From Boesenbergia rotunda (Eukaryota > Streptophyta > Magnoliopsida > Zingiberales > Zingiberaceae), in assembly GCA_024364735.1 (NCBI GenBank), contig JAGFNQ010005667.1:300065-364064 (forward strand): 64,000 nucleotides of DNA. Direction: 5' to 3'. The notes under the pieces were generated by a model. The model searched no databases, was not told the origin of the DNA, and was given only the letters and a program-made list of their open reading frames with translations. Shown piece by piece: positions 32,554 through 45,112 of the stretch; the first letter of the stretch is position 1; each line of letters begins with the position of its first letter. The position numbers and the translations under genes are program-made.

Positions 32554-34867
32554 TGTTGGAACTTGGATGGCTAGAGAGGGGGGTGAATGTAGCCAGACAC
32601 CGAAACTTTAGCACTTTGCAAATTTTCTACACTTAACCATTTAGTAGCACAGCGGAAGCAAACAAAAACAGAGTATAGCAGAATTTAAACCCTAAGCTAA
32701 GAACAAATGCAAAACGCTAACAAAAGGATTTACAAGGTTCAGGGATAACTTGCCCCTACTCCTTGGCGTGCCCTTAAGGTGGGCGATCCCTTGATCGTCG
32801 GCAGATCAAGCCCCGGAAAATCCGGATAAAATGCAACCTCCTTCTCGGTGGAGTAACCTCTCCACTGCGTTTCAACAAAGATAAAGTTTTAAGCACAATA
32901 AAACACAAGAAGGATCTTACAGAGCACTTAGGACAGCAAGAACCCAAGCAAACTTCTCACCGAGCTCCACCCAGCGCAGATCTCACGCAAGAACTCCCTT
33001 CTTCGTGTCTTCTCGCTGATGGACTCGCCAAGCTTCCTGGTTCTTCTTCCAAATGCTCAAGTAACAGAGGTTGCTTCAGAGATCACAGTCGCTTGCTCAA
33101 GATGATGGAACAGAGTTGTCACAAGAGCAAAACACAAGATGTCGCAAAAACACAAGCTGTAACGTTGTTGAGACTTGTTCGCCACAAAAGCCCTTAAGTC
33201 TCAGCTCACCGATCACCAGGTCACCACCTCACTGCAGCCTCCAGCTGCTCACTTGCAACAGACAGCTACTACTATTGAGCTCTCCTGAACTCCCTGAGCT
33301 TCCCTCAGGCCAGCCCCAGTCAGCATCTCCAGCCAGCGCCAGCGTCCGTTGTAACATGAGATGGAAAATGGACAAACCTGCTCCAAGGAAAGACCTCCAT
33401 CGACTCTCCTTCAGTGTTTGAATCCATCCCTGTCACCTGCACACTTAATCAGAGCATTAGCACAGCAAATCAGCAGTGAATCAAGTATCAGAGATTAAGC
33501 GCAGAGAAATCAGATGTGTTTAGACGCTATCAGAGCGTCTGACAGTCCATTTTGAATTAAGGGGATCGGTCATCGGACCGATCAAAGAGCCTCCTGATCG
33601 GTCACCAGACCGATCAGCGTGGGTTCAGACCGATCAGGCTCCATCCTGATCGGTCCCCAACGCTCAATCAGAAATCGTGATTTCTCTGGGACCGATCACC
33701 AGACCGATCCCAGGTTGTGGATCGGTCACCAGTCCAATCCACTCCTTTGTAGGGCGATTCCTTAGCTTCGCAGTCCAACCCTCCTGATCGGTCACCAGAC
33801 TGATCAGGGCATGCTCAGACCGATCAGGCTCCGTCCTGATCGGTCATAGTGAGAAACTCGCGACACTTAATCGTTCTCCAGAATGGTCTGAACAGTGTTC
33901 CAGATCGGTCACCAGACCGATCAGGAGCAGATTAGTAAGGTTCCCAAAAACCTACTGGATGCTCCCTGATCGGTCACCGGACCGATCAGGAGCAGAGCAG
34001 CAGGGGAACTCAACTCACTGTGGGCTCCCTGATCGGTCACCAGACCGATCAGGAGCCGAGCAGTGAGTGAAACGCATACTCCCTGATCGGTCACCAGACC
34101 GATCAGTCATCGCTGGATCGGTCACCAGACCGATCCATGAAGGAGCACCGTGCCAACCTCCCTGATCGGTCACCAGACCGATCCAGGGACTCCAACCTAG
34201 CCCTCCAAGCTAGGGTTTCATCCAACCTAGCCCTCCAAGCTAGGACCTGACCCTCCAAGCCAGGATTTCATCCAACCTAGCCCTCCAAGCTAGGACCTGA
34301 CCCTCCAAGCCAGGACTTTTTCACATCTAACCTTCCAGGTTAGGATTTTTCACACCTAGCCCTCCAAGCTAGGACCTGACCCTCCAAGCTAGGATTTCAT
34401 CCAACCTAGCCCTCCAAGCTAGGACCTGACCCTCCAAGCCAGGACTTTTTCACATCTAACCCTCCAGATTAGGACTTTTCACACCTAGCCCTCCAAGCTA
34501 GGACTTTTCATACCTAACCCTCCAGGTTAGGACTTTTCACACCTAGCCATCCAGGCTAGGACTTTTCACACCTAACCCTCCAAGTCAAGACTTTTCCACA
34601 CCTAGCCCTCCAAGCTAGGACTTTTCCACACCTAACCCTCCAGGTTAGGATTTTCCACACCTAACCCTCCAGGTTAGGATTTTCCACACCTAGCCCTCCA
34701 AGCTAGGATTTTCTCACACCTAACCCTCCAAGTTAGGATTTCATCAAACCTAGTCCCACTAGGTATGCCTAGTCCACGACCAGGACTTAATCACAATCAT
34801 AATCATCAACCCAAACTAAAATCGGTGTCAACACCAAAACAACAATCAGGGTCAGACTGCATCAACA
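32554..34867 (-). repeat. 5' LTR, family B (2314 bp)
   Basis: TGTTGG...CATCAACA. About 100 bp longer than the 3' LTR, mainly because of extra units in the CCTAGC array (34192-34770). GATCGGTC hairpins at 33562-34190. Confidence 0.92.
33562..34770 (-). repeat. Hairpin arrays of family B 5' LTR
   Basis: GATCGGTC palindromes (33562-34190) followed by CCTAGC/CCTAAC units (34192-34770). The copy number of the second array differs from the 3' LTR, so the array expands or contracts by units. Confidence 0.85.
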
Positions 34868-35124
34868 CACGGTTCTTGACCATTTACTTTGGGCAATTCT
34901 ATATTCGATAAAGTTTTTACAAGATGATAGTACAGATATAGAATTGAAAATTTAAATCACAACACTTTCGTAAATTGAAATTTTACCGATGCCCGAGGTG
35001 GATCGAATTCCGGAGCAGAGGGTCGTCGGCGGCGCTGGAATCTCGAAATCGAACTTTGCCGGGGTGCAGCGCTTGAGCGAAAGTGTCTGGAGCGTTGAGC
35101 GCAATGGTTGTCGAAGCCTTAGGG

Positions 35125-35129
35125 GTGCA
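35125..35129. repeat. Target-site duplication GTGCA (left)
   Basis: Repeated at 38115-38119, on both sides of the TGATAAG...CTTATCA element. Confidence 0.9.
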
Positions 35130-38114
35130 TGATAAGTACCATTTTATTGATTATTTGAGTTGCTAAAATCCATGTTTGACCTATGTTTTTGTCACGAAAT
35201 GTGGGTCCAATCAGAATTTAAAATTTATAAAATATGTGCTGGAAACCCTTTTTGCAATCAAAATATGAAAACGTAGTAAAGGGGCCACAGGTCGTATTTT
35301 TCCTCGGGACTAGTTGAGAGTTTGTTTGACTCGCGCTCGTGTTTGTGTCGTTTGTATTTTTGGGTTTCAAATAAATAATCGAGTTTTGGGTTGTAATTCA
35401 GAGATGAAATCACAATGAAAAATAAAGGAAACCTAACTCATGAACTAATCAAATGATGGCATTTAATGATTCAACCAATTGGCCACTTAATCACTTAATG
35501 CAAATTTGCAAAATTCAGGAAATCAAAGCTGAAAACAATTCGATCCTAGTCCTGATTGATAATAATTCAGAGTTTTGCTTCAGTGATTGCCATTCAAAAC
35601 TAGCCAAATGCTAAACAATTTTTTTTTCCTAATCAACAATGAAGTCTCCTTGATACAACTTCCCGAAATGATATTACTTTTTGCAGGAAACGACAGTTAC
35701 AACTCAGAAACAGTTGGATGCAATTGGGACTGAAATCAAGGGCAAGAATACACTAAGAATTGAGTTAAGCTTGGGTCCAATAAGCGCTGAATTCTCCACT
35801 TGATACAAAGTGCAGAAATCCCACAATTTGGCACGCAGACTAGGTAGTGTAATGTGTTGAAAAATGATGCTAAAGGCAACTCTATAAGCTGCTGTAAAGC
35901 AGACGAAATTTAAGCAAACAAATCAAATGCAAATTAAGAAACAATTGAATGTTAAGCAGCAATTCAGATTCCCAAGCTGCTGCACAGAATCGGAAATCAC
36001 AGTCCAAGAACAAACCTAAGGCAATTGGAAGCTGTCAAGCTAACTTGATACTGCCTAAATGCATTCAGAATTAATCCAACACTCTTCGAGGTTATAAAAG
36101 CTCATGCGCAACAAGAAAACTGATATGCAAACACTGATACTAATTCAAAAACCGTTTGAAGACAGTAATGAATGAAAGCTTCAGAAATCCAATGCAGAAT
36201 TCAGACAAGTTGAGAACAGAATTCTGAAATGAATTCAACCACCGAATGCAGAACAACTCATGCGATTGGAATCGAGGACACAATTTTAGTTTTCATGTGA
36301 AATTCAGATGAGTTAGTATTTGATTGACATGAATTCAGAACCAATTCAGTGACACAAGGACTGATGCTCAGGAACATATCACGTGCAGAGCTAAAAACTG
36401 GAAACAGGGGAATGGTACGCAAGCTGATGTGCAGGTTTTGGAAAACAAATTCCGATCTCTAAATCATTTGCTATGCATATGAAACATTCTTCAAAGTGAA
36501 TTCAGAGGATTAAAACTAGCATAGCTTGATACAAACTTAAGCAACTAAAGACAAGAATGAAATTGCAGGAATATGACTGATACGCAATGGAAATCTGGCA
36601 CGCAGTCTGAAATTAATTTCAGAACTGAGTTGAGAGCAGGTTTAGCTAGTCTAGGTGCAGTTGGTTACCATACTCAGAATCCAACTAATAAGAAGGCAAA
36701 CTTCGATCACTACTTAAGGCCAAAAAATTGCAAAAGAGTAAACTAAGCAACTGCTACAGCTGGAGAAAAGATTGATACGCAGGAACAAAATTCAGCTACC
36801 AACTAAGTGCAGAAATGACATTAATGCTAAGCAACTAAACGAATTACAATTTCTCATTAGCAAACTACTTAGCCACTACTTGCAAACTTAAGAGCTGAAA
36901 CCTAATTACAGCAGAATCAATTCAGTAAACTAAGTTAAACAATTCTGAAAGAAAGACAGTAATGAAACAAGCGGCAGAAATGGGAAGTACAGCTAAAACA
37001 ATGAAATTACAATAAAAAATCTAAACCCCAATCACTCCATTAGCTCAAGGTCTCCTTGTTCGTCATGCAAGGGCTGGCCTCGAACCCCTAAGCTCAGCAA
37101 TTCACTGAGGAACTGAATCGGTAGTCGAATCTAGCTCAAATCTGTTCAAGAGGGAAAACCCAAGCGATTTCTTCAATTCAGCCTTGTCTGATTGAAATGA
37201 AGGTGCGGGAACGATCAAAGCTTATCCGAGAACCCCTCCAGATAGCTTGGACTGATGTAGAACCTGACAAAACCGAAATCGAAGCCTTCAAATGCAGAGC
37301 TGCCGAAACCCTCAAACAGCCCTATTCTTGCCCAATTCCGAGCTGAAACTCCACGATTGCTCTCCCCGGTGACCTCGAACTTGATCTAATAAAGAATGGA
37401 GGTGGTCGCGCCCCTTGAATTAAAGGAAAAGCTGAAGAAAATGCAAAGAAATGGAGAAGACTACTGTTGCGGCGGAGACGCGACAAGGAGAAGCTAGGCT
37501 GTGTTTCTGATTAAATACTTGACAACGGATGGCTGTGATTGATTTGAGGAAATCCAACGGCTAATCTTGCTCTGATTTGAGCCAAACATTGAGGATGTTG
37601 ATCAGGGGTCAGGATCTGCCTCGTGGTAGCTCGGATCCTCCAGATGTGCAACGGATGGTCCAGATCAACTTAGTCTTTGAATGGACGATCTAGAGCCCTC
37701 CGAGCTTAATCCAACGGTTGATTTAACTCTGATTGGGATGAAACCTTCAGATCTTGATCAGAGTGCTTGATCAACCCTAACCCTAGCTCGGATTGCTTCA
37801 GATGGTCCCGGATGGCTCAGATCTAGCCGCTTTTGAATCGGACGACCTGGATTAATCGTAAGCTTGATAATTCGATCCGGTTCCACTTCCGACTCAAGTT
37901 TGACCCAGTATGCCCTAGGTCCATGAACCTTTCATGCCTACAAAAATAGATCAAAAATTTAGTGGCCAAATAATCCAATTTAATGCAAATTTGCAATTAA
38001 GTCCAAAATAAGAGGAAGTTCTAAAACCTAGGGTAAAATCACAATTAAGCAATAAAAACATAGGTCAAACATGGATTTTAGCAACTCAAATAATCAATAA
38101 AATGGTACTTATCA
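35130..38114 (-). mobile_element. Gypsy-LTR-like insertion with 61-bp terminal inverted repeats
   Basis: 2985 bp, no coding content. The first 61 bp (35130-35190) and last 61 bp (38054-38114) are perfect inverted copies starting TGATAAGTACC. The right half (about 37500-38114) resembles the matching part of the Athila-like LTR at 42747-45112: CTCAGATCTAGCCG, GCCTACAAAA and CAAACATGGATTTTAG in the same order and spacing. So it looks like a solo LTR whose other end has been replaced by an inverted copy of the first. Alternative: a foldback or Mutator-like DNA element. A 5-bp TSD and TG...CA ends favour the LTR origin. Confidence 0.7.
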
Positions 38115-38119
38115 GTGCA
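38115..38119. repeat. Target-site duplication GTGCA (right)
   Basis: Pairs with 35125-35129. Confidence 0.9.
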
Positions 38120-38966
38120 CCCCCTTTTATAGTGCTCATATGGGCGCTTGTGACGATGAGGGTGCCTAACACGTGGCCTTCCCTGCGCGAACCCTTATCT
38201 GCACACTCGGTCAGTGCTTATCCATCTCCACTTGGGCGCCTGAGCTGATGGGGGCGCCCGTGACCTCACGGGCGCTTGAACTGCTTTGGTTCAGAGGCTT
38301 CGCGGTTGTGTTTTAGATTTTACCTTCACACTTGGGCGCCCGTATCCATACGGGCGCCTGAGCCCATTCGGGCACCTGAGTCCATTCGGGCGCATATGCC
38401 CAGTGAGACACCTCACTTGCAGACGACCAGTCATTCGATCCTGCAATTCAGGTTAGTTCCAAAACATTCCAAGCATTAGTTACAGCTGTAGCTATCTTGG
38501 TTCTGACTTCAGGTCTCCCAAATGGAACCCTAGGTCGAACCGACGCCTACTGTTCCCTCGATGGGGAACGCGTCCTCACCTACTCCTCTCAGGAGAGGTT
38601 ACCTTTTGCCAACCGGCTCCTCCGATTGGACTTTTGCCCAATCTACCTGACCAGGTCTTCGTGCCCAACTTCCGGTCAGGTCTTCTTGCCCAACTTCCGG
38701 TCAGGTCTTCGGTGCCCAGCTCCTTGCCAGGACTTCTTGCCCAGTCCTCGACCAGGACTTCTTTGCCCGACTTCCGGTCAAGTCTTCTTGCCTAGTCCTT
38801 GACCAGGACTTCTTTGCCCAGCCCTTTGCTAGGACTTCTTTCCCAGTATACCTAGGACTTTTCATGCACACTCAGTAAACATGTTAGATTACAATAACAC
38901 CTTAACTTCTGAACCCTTTTCCATTATTAAAACCCAGGTTTGACTTAGGTGCTGCCTGCACCAACA

Positions 38967-41259
38967 CAAAACATCGGTAATATCCTGCCAATCCCAAGAA
39001 ACTATGCACCTCCTAGATAGAATGCGATTGCTCCCAACTAGTGATAGCCTCAATCATCCGTGGATCCACTGAAATGCCACTGCTAGAAACCACGTGTCCC
39101 AAAAACCCTACAAAAGGTAGCCAAAAAGCACATTTACTGAATTTCGCATACAATTGCTCCCGTTGGAGCGTCTCCAGGATGATGCGAAGATGACGTGCGT
39201 GCTCCTCCTCGGAACGAAAGTAGATCAGGATGTCATCGATAAAAATAATAACAAACTTATCCAAATACTCCATAAAGATCCGATTCATCAAATTGATAAA
39301 TATTGCAAGAACATTGGTAAGCCCAAATGACATTACCAAAAACTCATAATGTCCGTACCAGGTGCGGAAAGCTATCTTCTGGATATCCGAATCTCTGACC
39401 CTCAGTTGATGATATCCTGACCTCAGATCTATCTTGGAATACACTGATGTATCCTTCAGCTGATGAAATAAGTCTTTGATACGAGGTAGGGGATATTTGT
39501 TTTTGATGGTCACTACATTCAACTATCTGTAATCGATGCATAACCTTATAGAACATTTCTTCTTCTTTACAATCAGAACTGACAAACCCCATGGGACACT
39601 CTAGGATGGATGAAGCCCCTGTCTAATAACTCCTAAAGTTGGACCTTTACCTCATCTAACTCCTTCAGCGACATACGTTATGGAGCTTTTGATGTCGGTG
39701 CAGTCCTCGGAATTAGCTCAATAGTGAACTTCACTTGCCTTCTAGGAGGCAAACCCGGTAGCTTCTATAGAAATACATCTGGAAACTCTCGTACCACCGG
39801 AACGTCTAAGAGTTGGGTGCTACTACTATCGTCGGTACTGATCAGCGATAACAGGAAACCCTAATAGCCATGTAATAGGAGTCTCTGTGCCTGGAGCGCC
39901 GATATAATCGATATACCATCATCCCTGATGCTAGTGAATCCCACGAGGGTTGGTTCAGGGGCCGAAACGTGATCACCATTCTCTGGAAATCAATTGTGGC
40001 ATGATAAGCTGTCAGCCAGTCCATGCCAAGGATGATGTCGAATTCTATAATCTCAAGAACTAACAAATCAATAATTAGAATGACGCTACCGAAATCCAAC
40101 GGAAATGCTCTGACCTCTTGAGTAATACTCAACATCTCTCCAGATGGTATGAACACAGACAAATTGCCGTAATCTAGGGGAAGGTATTCTACCAATCTTA
40201 CTCGTAAATAGGTAAGAAATAAACGAGTAAGAACTACCAGTATCAACCAATAACTATGCAGGAAAAGTATAGAGATAAATCATACTGTGAAAAATCGATC
40301 CATCAGCTCGCTGTGCCTCCTCTCTGGTGACTGCATATACTCGACCTGTCTCCGGAACTGTAGACGACAGTGCCAAAATTGACTAAGGCTAAGGAGCTGA
40401 TGGTCTAGCGGTATGATGAGGCTGATATGTTGCAGCTCCGACCGACTATTGTGTCTGATAAACCGAAGCTCCAACCGATTGTTGAGGCTGATAAAGTGAT
40501 GGGTATGGCTGATAAGACCCCGTCTCAGAATACTGGGGTGCTGCTGGTGCGGGGGCATGCCCAGGCATGCAATAGATATGAACTGGCAAAGGTACCGTCT
40601 ACGACTGTCGATACCCTATCTGCTACTGTTTGGGTACTGTCTGCTATCCGCGACCGCCTCTCTATGGTCTCTGCTATCTAGATCGGCCTCCCTGAGAAGG
40701 AACTGCGATAGACTTCTGCTGGGCCTTCACAGTACACTCTCTGCTCATATGCCCTGGAAGCTTACAATTCCAGCATACGGGGTGCTCAAGTGGGCAGTCT
40801 GGTCTGTGATCTTTGGATCCACACTGTAAATAGTGAACCCCTCTGGTAATGTCCTTCCGGGTCTACTGGCCGACATGCGATGATCCTGCTGAAGACCGTT
40901 CAGACTTTTGGGGTCGAGAGTGAACCCCAGAAGTACCTTGTGTACTTTGACTCCTGCTACTGCGCTTCTGTCCGGTGATCTGTAATTGCTGAGTCTGTCC
41001 TATCCCCTTAGTTGTCTACTTACTCTTCTTTTTATCTCCTAAAACCTCAGCTAGGTCATCTCGATAATGAGAGTCTTGTCCAATGCCTCTCGATAGGATG
41101 ATATGATCAAACCATCCATCTTCATCTGAATATATCTGGCAAGTCCCTGCACAAACTGCTGCGTACGCTCTCCATCCTCTGCAACAAGCTGCGAGTAGTA
41201 CTCAGCTAACTGGTTGAACTTCGCATTGTACTGCATAATCGTACGATCTCCCTACTGGA
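38967..41259 (-). pseudogene. gag-pol: Chromovirus-type Ty3/gypsy gag-pol, fragment
   Basis: Read on minus: gag (YNAKFNQLAEYYSQL, 41236 downwards), a CCHC knuckle CWNCKLPGHMSREC (about 40795-40754), aspartic protease region ending FDIILGMDWL (about 40040-40010), then RT with KYPLPRIKDLF, SKIDLRSGYHQ, FGLTN and FIDDILIY (about 39250-39220). The set fits chromoviruses of the Del/Tekay type. Broken by frameshifts and stops throughout. Truncated at 38967 by the family A LTR; its gag continues at 56149 beyond the family C element. Confidence 0.85.
41255..41259. repeat. Target-site duplication CTGGA (left)
   Basis: Repeated at 56144-56148; joining the flanks restores chromovirus gag. Confidence 0.92.
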
Positions 41260-42192
41260 TGAAGGATCGTTTCTGGCGTGCAGAGGGGGGGGGGGGGAGA
41301 ATGCACTTTTTCGTCGTGGATCTCTACAGAATTGTTAGCGCAGCGGAAATAATATGCAAAAAAATGAAAAACAAAGCTAACACTTATCGTTTACTTGGTA
41401 TCCACCCAGATGGGTGACTAGTCCAAGGATCCACGCCGCGAGCACCACTTTTCACTATCGAAAAGTCTCCTTGAGGTGGAGAAACCTTTACAACAAGATC
41501 TTCCTCTTTACAGATGCAGAAATACGAGAGAGGAAGCAAGAATCACTCTACAGACGAGCATCACTTCGACATTGTACGGAACCGTACCGTACACGTACAA
41601 AAAGTGCTCATTTTATAGGTGAACAGGACAGATTCGCAATCTGTCCAGCCCGCACCAGTCGACTGCCCCTGGGGCAGTCGACTGGCCTAGCATTAATTGC
41701 TAGCCAACGGCTAGTTTCGGGGTATACCATTCGACTGCCCAAATGCCAGTCGACTGGTCCGAGGCTGCAAACTTTCTGTGGGTTTTGGCAGTCGACTGCC
41801 TCTGGGCCAGTCGACTGCCCTGCCTCCCAGCTCAGCTCCAGCCACTCCGGACCTTCTCCTTCACGTGTGCCTTCAGGTCTGCTTCCTTGGATCGTCCCTT
41901 GAAGTCCTCTTCCTCTGGCTATCATCCCTCGGATGCGCACGCAAGCCTTCCCTTGGCTTGCCTCCATGCCACCCTTCACGTGTGCCCTTGAAGTCCACTT
42001 CCTGGCTTGCCCTTTGAGCTCTCCTCTCTCGGCTCTCATCCCTCGGATATGTCCACCAAAGTGTGATTCTTCAAGTCCTGCAAACTCAATCATACACATC
42101 AAATACAACACAACACGCTAACTTTAAACATATTCACCCACACACATCAAAACCATGATCTTCTAATCATTTAAGGGCCGATTGCCTCAACA
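41260..42192 (-). repeat. 3' LTR of family C (933 bp)
   Basis: TGAAGGATCG...CCTCAACA. TATAAAA at 41617-41611 (minus). Palindromes of CAGTCGACTG lie upstream of it at about 41655-41820. A run of 13 G at 41284-41296. Confidence 0.9.
41655..41820 (-). repeat. CAGTCGACTG palindrome cluster, family C LTR
   Basis: Three pairs. The first is a 31-nt near-perfect hairpin (arm CCAGTCGACTGCCCC, one-base centre). Others have loops of about 5-6 nt. Also present at 55603-55770. Confidence 0.85.
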
Positions 42193-42471
42193 ATCTCTCC
42201 CTTTTTGATGTGTGACAATATGTTTAAGTTAGAGATAAATAACAGCCATAATAGCAACAGATAATAATTGAAAAATCATGAGACATAGTAATCCTAAGAG
42301 GTAACCTCCCCCTTAATCTATGTCTTCCCCCATTTTCAATTCTAGTCACAATCCAAATTAAGTTTCCACTTAACAACAACAATATGTTAAAAATATAAGA
42401 CATATCAGAACCTAAGAGGTACCTCCCCCTTAATCCATGTCTTCTCCATTTTTAAACATTCAATTTCTAAG
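42193..42471 (-). other. Polypurine tracts and 3' UTR of family C
   Basis: On minus: AAAAAGGGAGAGAT at the LTR; AATGGGGGAAGACAT and TTAAGGGGGAGG near 42340-42305, and another AAGGGGGAGG near 42434-42425. No accessory gene is present here, but this copy has lost everything between RT and this region. Confidence 0.75.
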
Positions 42472-42746
42472 TTAGAATGGTACAATCTGGCTACCAATCT
42501 GGCCCCTCAACTTGGTTAAACCCCTAGCTACCAATCTGGCCTTGTTCCTAGTGATTTTACCTTGGTCATCTAATTTGTTCCTAAAAACCCATCTTGTGGT
42601 TACAATGGTATAATCAGTGGGTCTAGGAACTAACTTCCAAACTTCACTCCTCTCAAATTGATTTAGCTCTTCTTGCATGGCTATGACCCAATCAACATCT
42701 CCCAATGCTTCATCAATGGACTTAGGTTCTAATTGGGAGATAAGAG
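42472..42746 (-). pseudogene. Second copy of family C RT start
   Basis: Reads DVDWVIAMQEELNQFERSEVWKLV and the beginning of RT. It nearly repeats 52571-52815, including the same 1-nt deletion that shifts VARGF to VARGLTKL. It lies on the far side of the gypsy element from the rest of pol, where RNase H would be expected. Confidence 0.85.
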
Positions 42747-45112
42747 TGACAACCGTTTTTGTCGTGTTACGGTTTCAAATACAATTTAAGTACCGAATTC
42801 CTCTAAACTAATGTAGCATAGAGTAACTCGAGTCGTCTCCCAACGAATGTAGTTAATGCATGATAATTCTCAGAATTGAATCTTATTGCTTTTGGGTTTT
42901 TGGATATGAAACTGGGGTTTGATTTGAACATTAATACTACGAACAAAAATAGAAAAACAATTATGAAATCTAGTTCTACCGAAGTGAAAGACAGTGCAGG
43001 TAATGAATCTAACCTCACTAAACTATACTTGCAAGAGAATTAAAAGAAACATAAGGTAAAGCATTTAGGGAACTGAGCATAAATGAAACCTAACCTAATT
43101 GCATCAAACTGAATCCATTAATGAAAATCTACAATAGGAAAGCAATTAAACTAATGAAGCAATTAATGAAAATCCATCAACTGAACCTAAAGCAATTAAA
43201 CTAATGAAACATTACAAAAATCTACGATAAGAAAAATTCAAATTAGAATCCATTAATGAAAGAGGCAATTCATCAAACACATGATGAGCATGGATTAAAA
43301 TGACAAAGGTGCGTGCCATTTGAATTGAGGAAGTTCATCAAATACAAGATTCAACAGCTATCTCAAACACACATAACATTCAAATTAAACCAATTCAATT
43401 CTGATGAAGCTGCTGCTGATAGGAAGCTGTGAAGGGCTACTGGAAAAATGGCACTGCTGTGAAAGAAGCTACGGAAACTCAATTGCTGTGAAGGAAATTG
43501 AAGCTGCTGCTGATAGGAAAATGAAGCTACTGCTCGAACTGATGAGGAATTCTGCTGCGAAGAACTCTGTGAAGAGGCTGGAATTTGAACACACAATTTG
43601 AAACACACAAATTCAAATTTGATACTGCTGTAAAAAAAACTGGAATTGAACTAAAGGCTGGAATTGAAAAAAACTACCGAAATTGATGAAATTCTGCTGG
43701 AATTGAAACTGTGAAGGAAGTAGACTATGAAGAAACTATTGCTGTAATGAAATTGTGGTGAAGACAATTGCTGCAAAGAAAAACAGAAGAAAGAAATGCA
43801 GTAAAAAATTTTGATCGCCGGCTACGGGAGAAGGATGGTTGATCGTTTTCTCTCCGAACCCCGAAAGAGAAAACTGCGGTGAAGGAAATGGACGGCTTCT
43901 CTCCGAACCCCGAAAGAGAAAGCTGCGGTGGAGATGGATGGCTGCGATGGCTACGTTTGGCTGAAGCTCGGAACCCCCAAAGCCTAGCTTGTGGTCGCCG
44001 GTGATGAAAATGGAGGGAAGTTCTCTCCGAACCCCGAAAGAGAACCCGTGATCTCTTCTCTCCGAACCCCGAAAGAGAAAAGGTGGATGTGGATACCGGC
44101 CGGCGACGATGAAGGTGGATTGGCTCGCCGGCGGTGAAGGTGGATTGGATGAATCGCGTGTGTGTGATCCCCTCTGCCGATCGATGCCCTAACTCTCGCG
44201 TCGCCGCTCCCTTTTGTTCTGTCTGCGCGTGATTCAGCTCAGTCAAGCCAGCTTCTGCGCGTGGTTCAGCTCAGTCAAGCCAAATAGTTCCGGTTCAGTC
44301 CAGTTCTGGTCCAGCAGATTGAGTTCAATCAGACTCAGCATTTGGATTCGATCAGTCTCAACACTTGGTTTCAGTCCTAGCTTGTGTTCGGTCAAACCTT
44401 GGGTTCAATCAGCCAAGCCAAGCAGTTGGGCTCAATCAACAGTTGGGTTCAGTTAGCCTTAGTTCAGCCAGCCCAAACCACAGTTAACCCAGCTCAGCCC
44501 AGAACTCACAGCTCATTAGTAACGGACGGCTGAGATCGATTCGGCTTCATCCAACGGTCGGATCTCTTCCGATCTGAACCAAACTTCACAGATCCCAATC
44601 AATGGTCCTGATCTACCTGTTCCCAGCTTGGATTAACCAGATCAGTGGCGAATGGTCCAGATCTTCCCTTTTCTTGAACGGATGGTCTAGAACATCTTGA
44701 GCTCGATCCAACGGTCAGATCACTTCTGATTTGGCTGAAATTTCCAGATCTTGATCTCTGGTCATGATTTATTCTATCTTGAACTCGGATCGACCAAAAG
44801 TTGACCGATGGCTCAGATCTAGCCGTTCTCTGGAATGGACGGCTCCTATTAATATGATGCTTGATCCCTTTAATCTGGATCCAATCCTGACTCAAATCTG
44901 ACCCAATTTGATCTAGGTTCATGATGAATTGAAGCCTACAAAATGATATTCAAATTTAGTGTCAAAAATATCCCAAATACACAAAGTTTAGAATTAAATG
45001 TCAAAATGAAGGAAATACATGAAACCTAATAAAATTGCAAACTTAAGCATATAAAATGTGGATCAAACATGGATTTTAGAGCCGAAAATAATCAACAAAA
45101 TGATGGTTATCA
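42747..45112 (-). repeat. 3' LTR of Athila-like element (2366 bp)
   Basis: TGACAACCG...GGTTATCA on plus. Contains tandem CTCTCCGAACCCCGAAAGAG units (about 43850-44080), a GATGGCT/ATCCAACGGTC-type repeated block (about 44520-44900) and a GTTCAGTCAG-rich stretch. Confidence 0.9.

Larger units (their letters stand above)
22149..34867 (-). mobile_element. Complete family B copia element with accessory gene (decayed)
   Basis: A 12.7-kb Sirevirus-like element on the minus strand: 5' LTR 32554-34867, primer site, gag, pol, 3' spacer, hairpin cluster, accessory gene, polypurine tracts, 3' LTR 22149-24357. Flanking pentamers differ (ATCGT left, CACGG right), so the flanks do not show a simple insertion. 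Many stops and frameshifts make it clearly older than the plus-strand copy at 56315. Confidence 0.92.
34868..38966 (-). repeat. Truncated family A LTR, interrupted
   Basis: 34868-35129 plus 38115-38966 make one family A LTR lacking about 150 bp at its left (3') end. It ends CCAACA at 38966. It is most like 14525-15717 (shared TTCTATATTC region). Hairpins GGCGCCCGTG (near 38253) and GGCGCCCGTA with loop TCCA (near 38336). The cut end abuts the family B LTR. No internal sequence follows; it lies against chromovirus pol, so it may be a solo LTR. Confidence 0.88.

Noticed and set aside
35130..38114. Autonomous DNA transposon (Mutator or hAT)
   Set aside because: Inverted ends are present, but no transposase coding region is seen, the TSD is 5 bp rather than 8-9, and the right half is homologous to an LTR.
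43725..44246. 173-codon ORF duplicated at 50289-50810
   Set aside because: It lies inside the two LTR copies of the gypsy element. Duplication follows from LTR identity, and it is made of CTCTCCGAACCCC repeats. No sign of a real gene.
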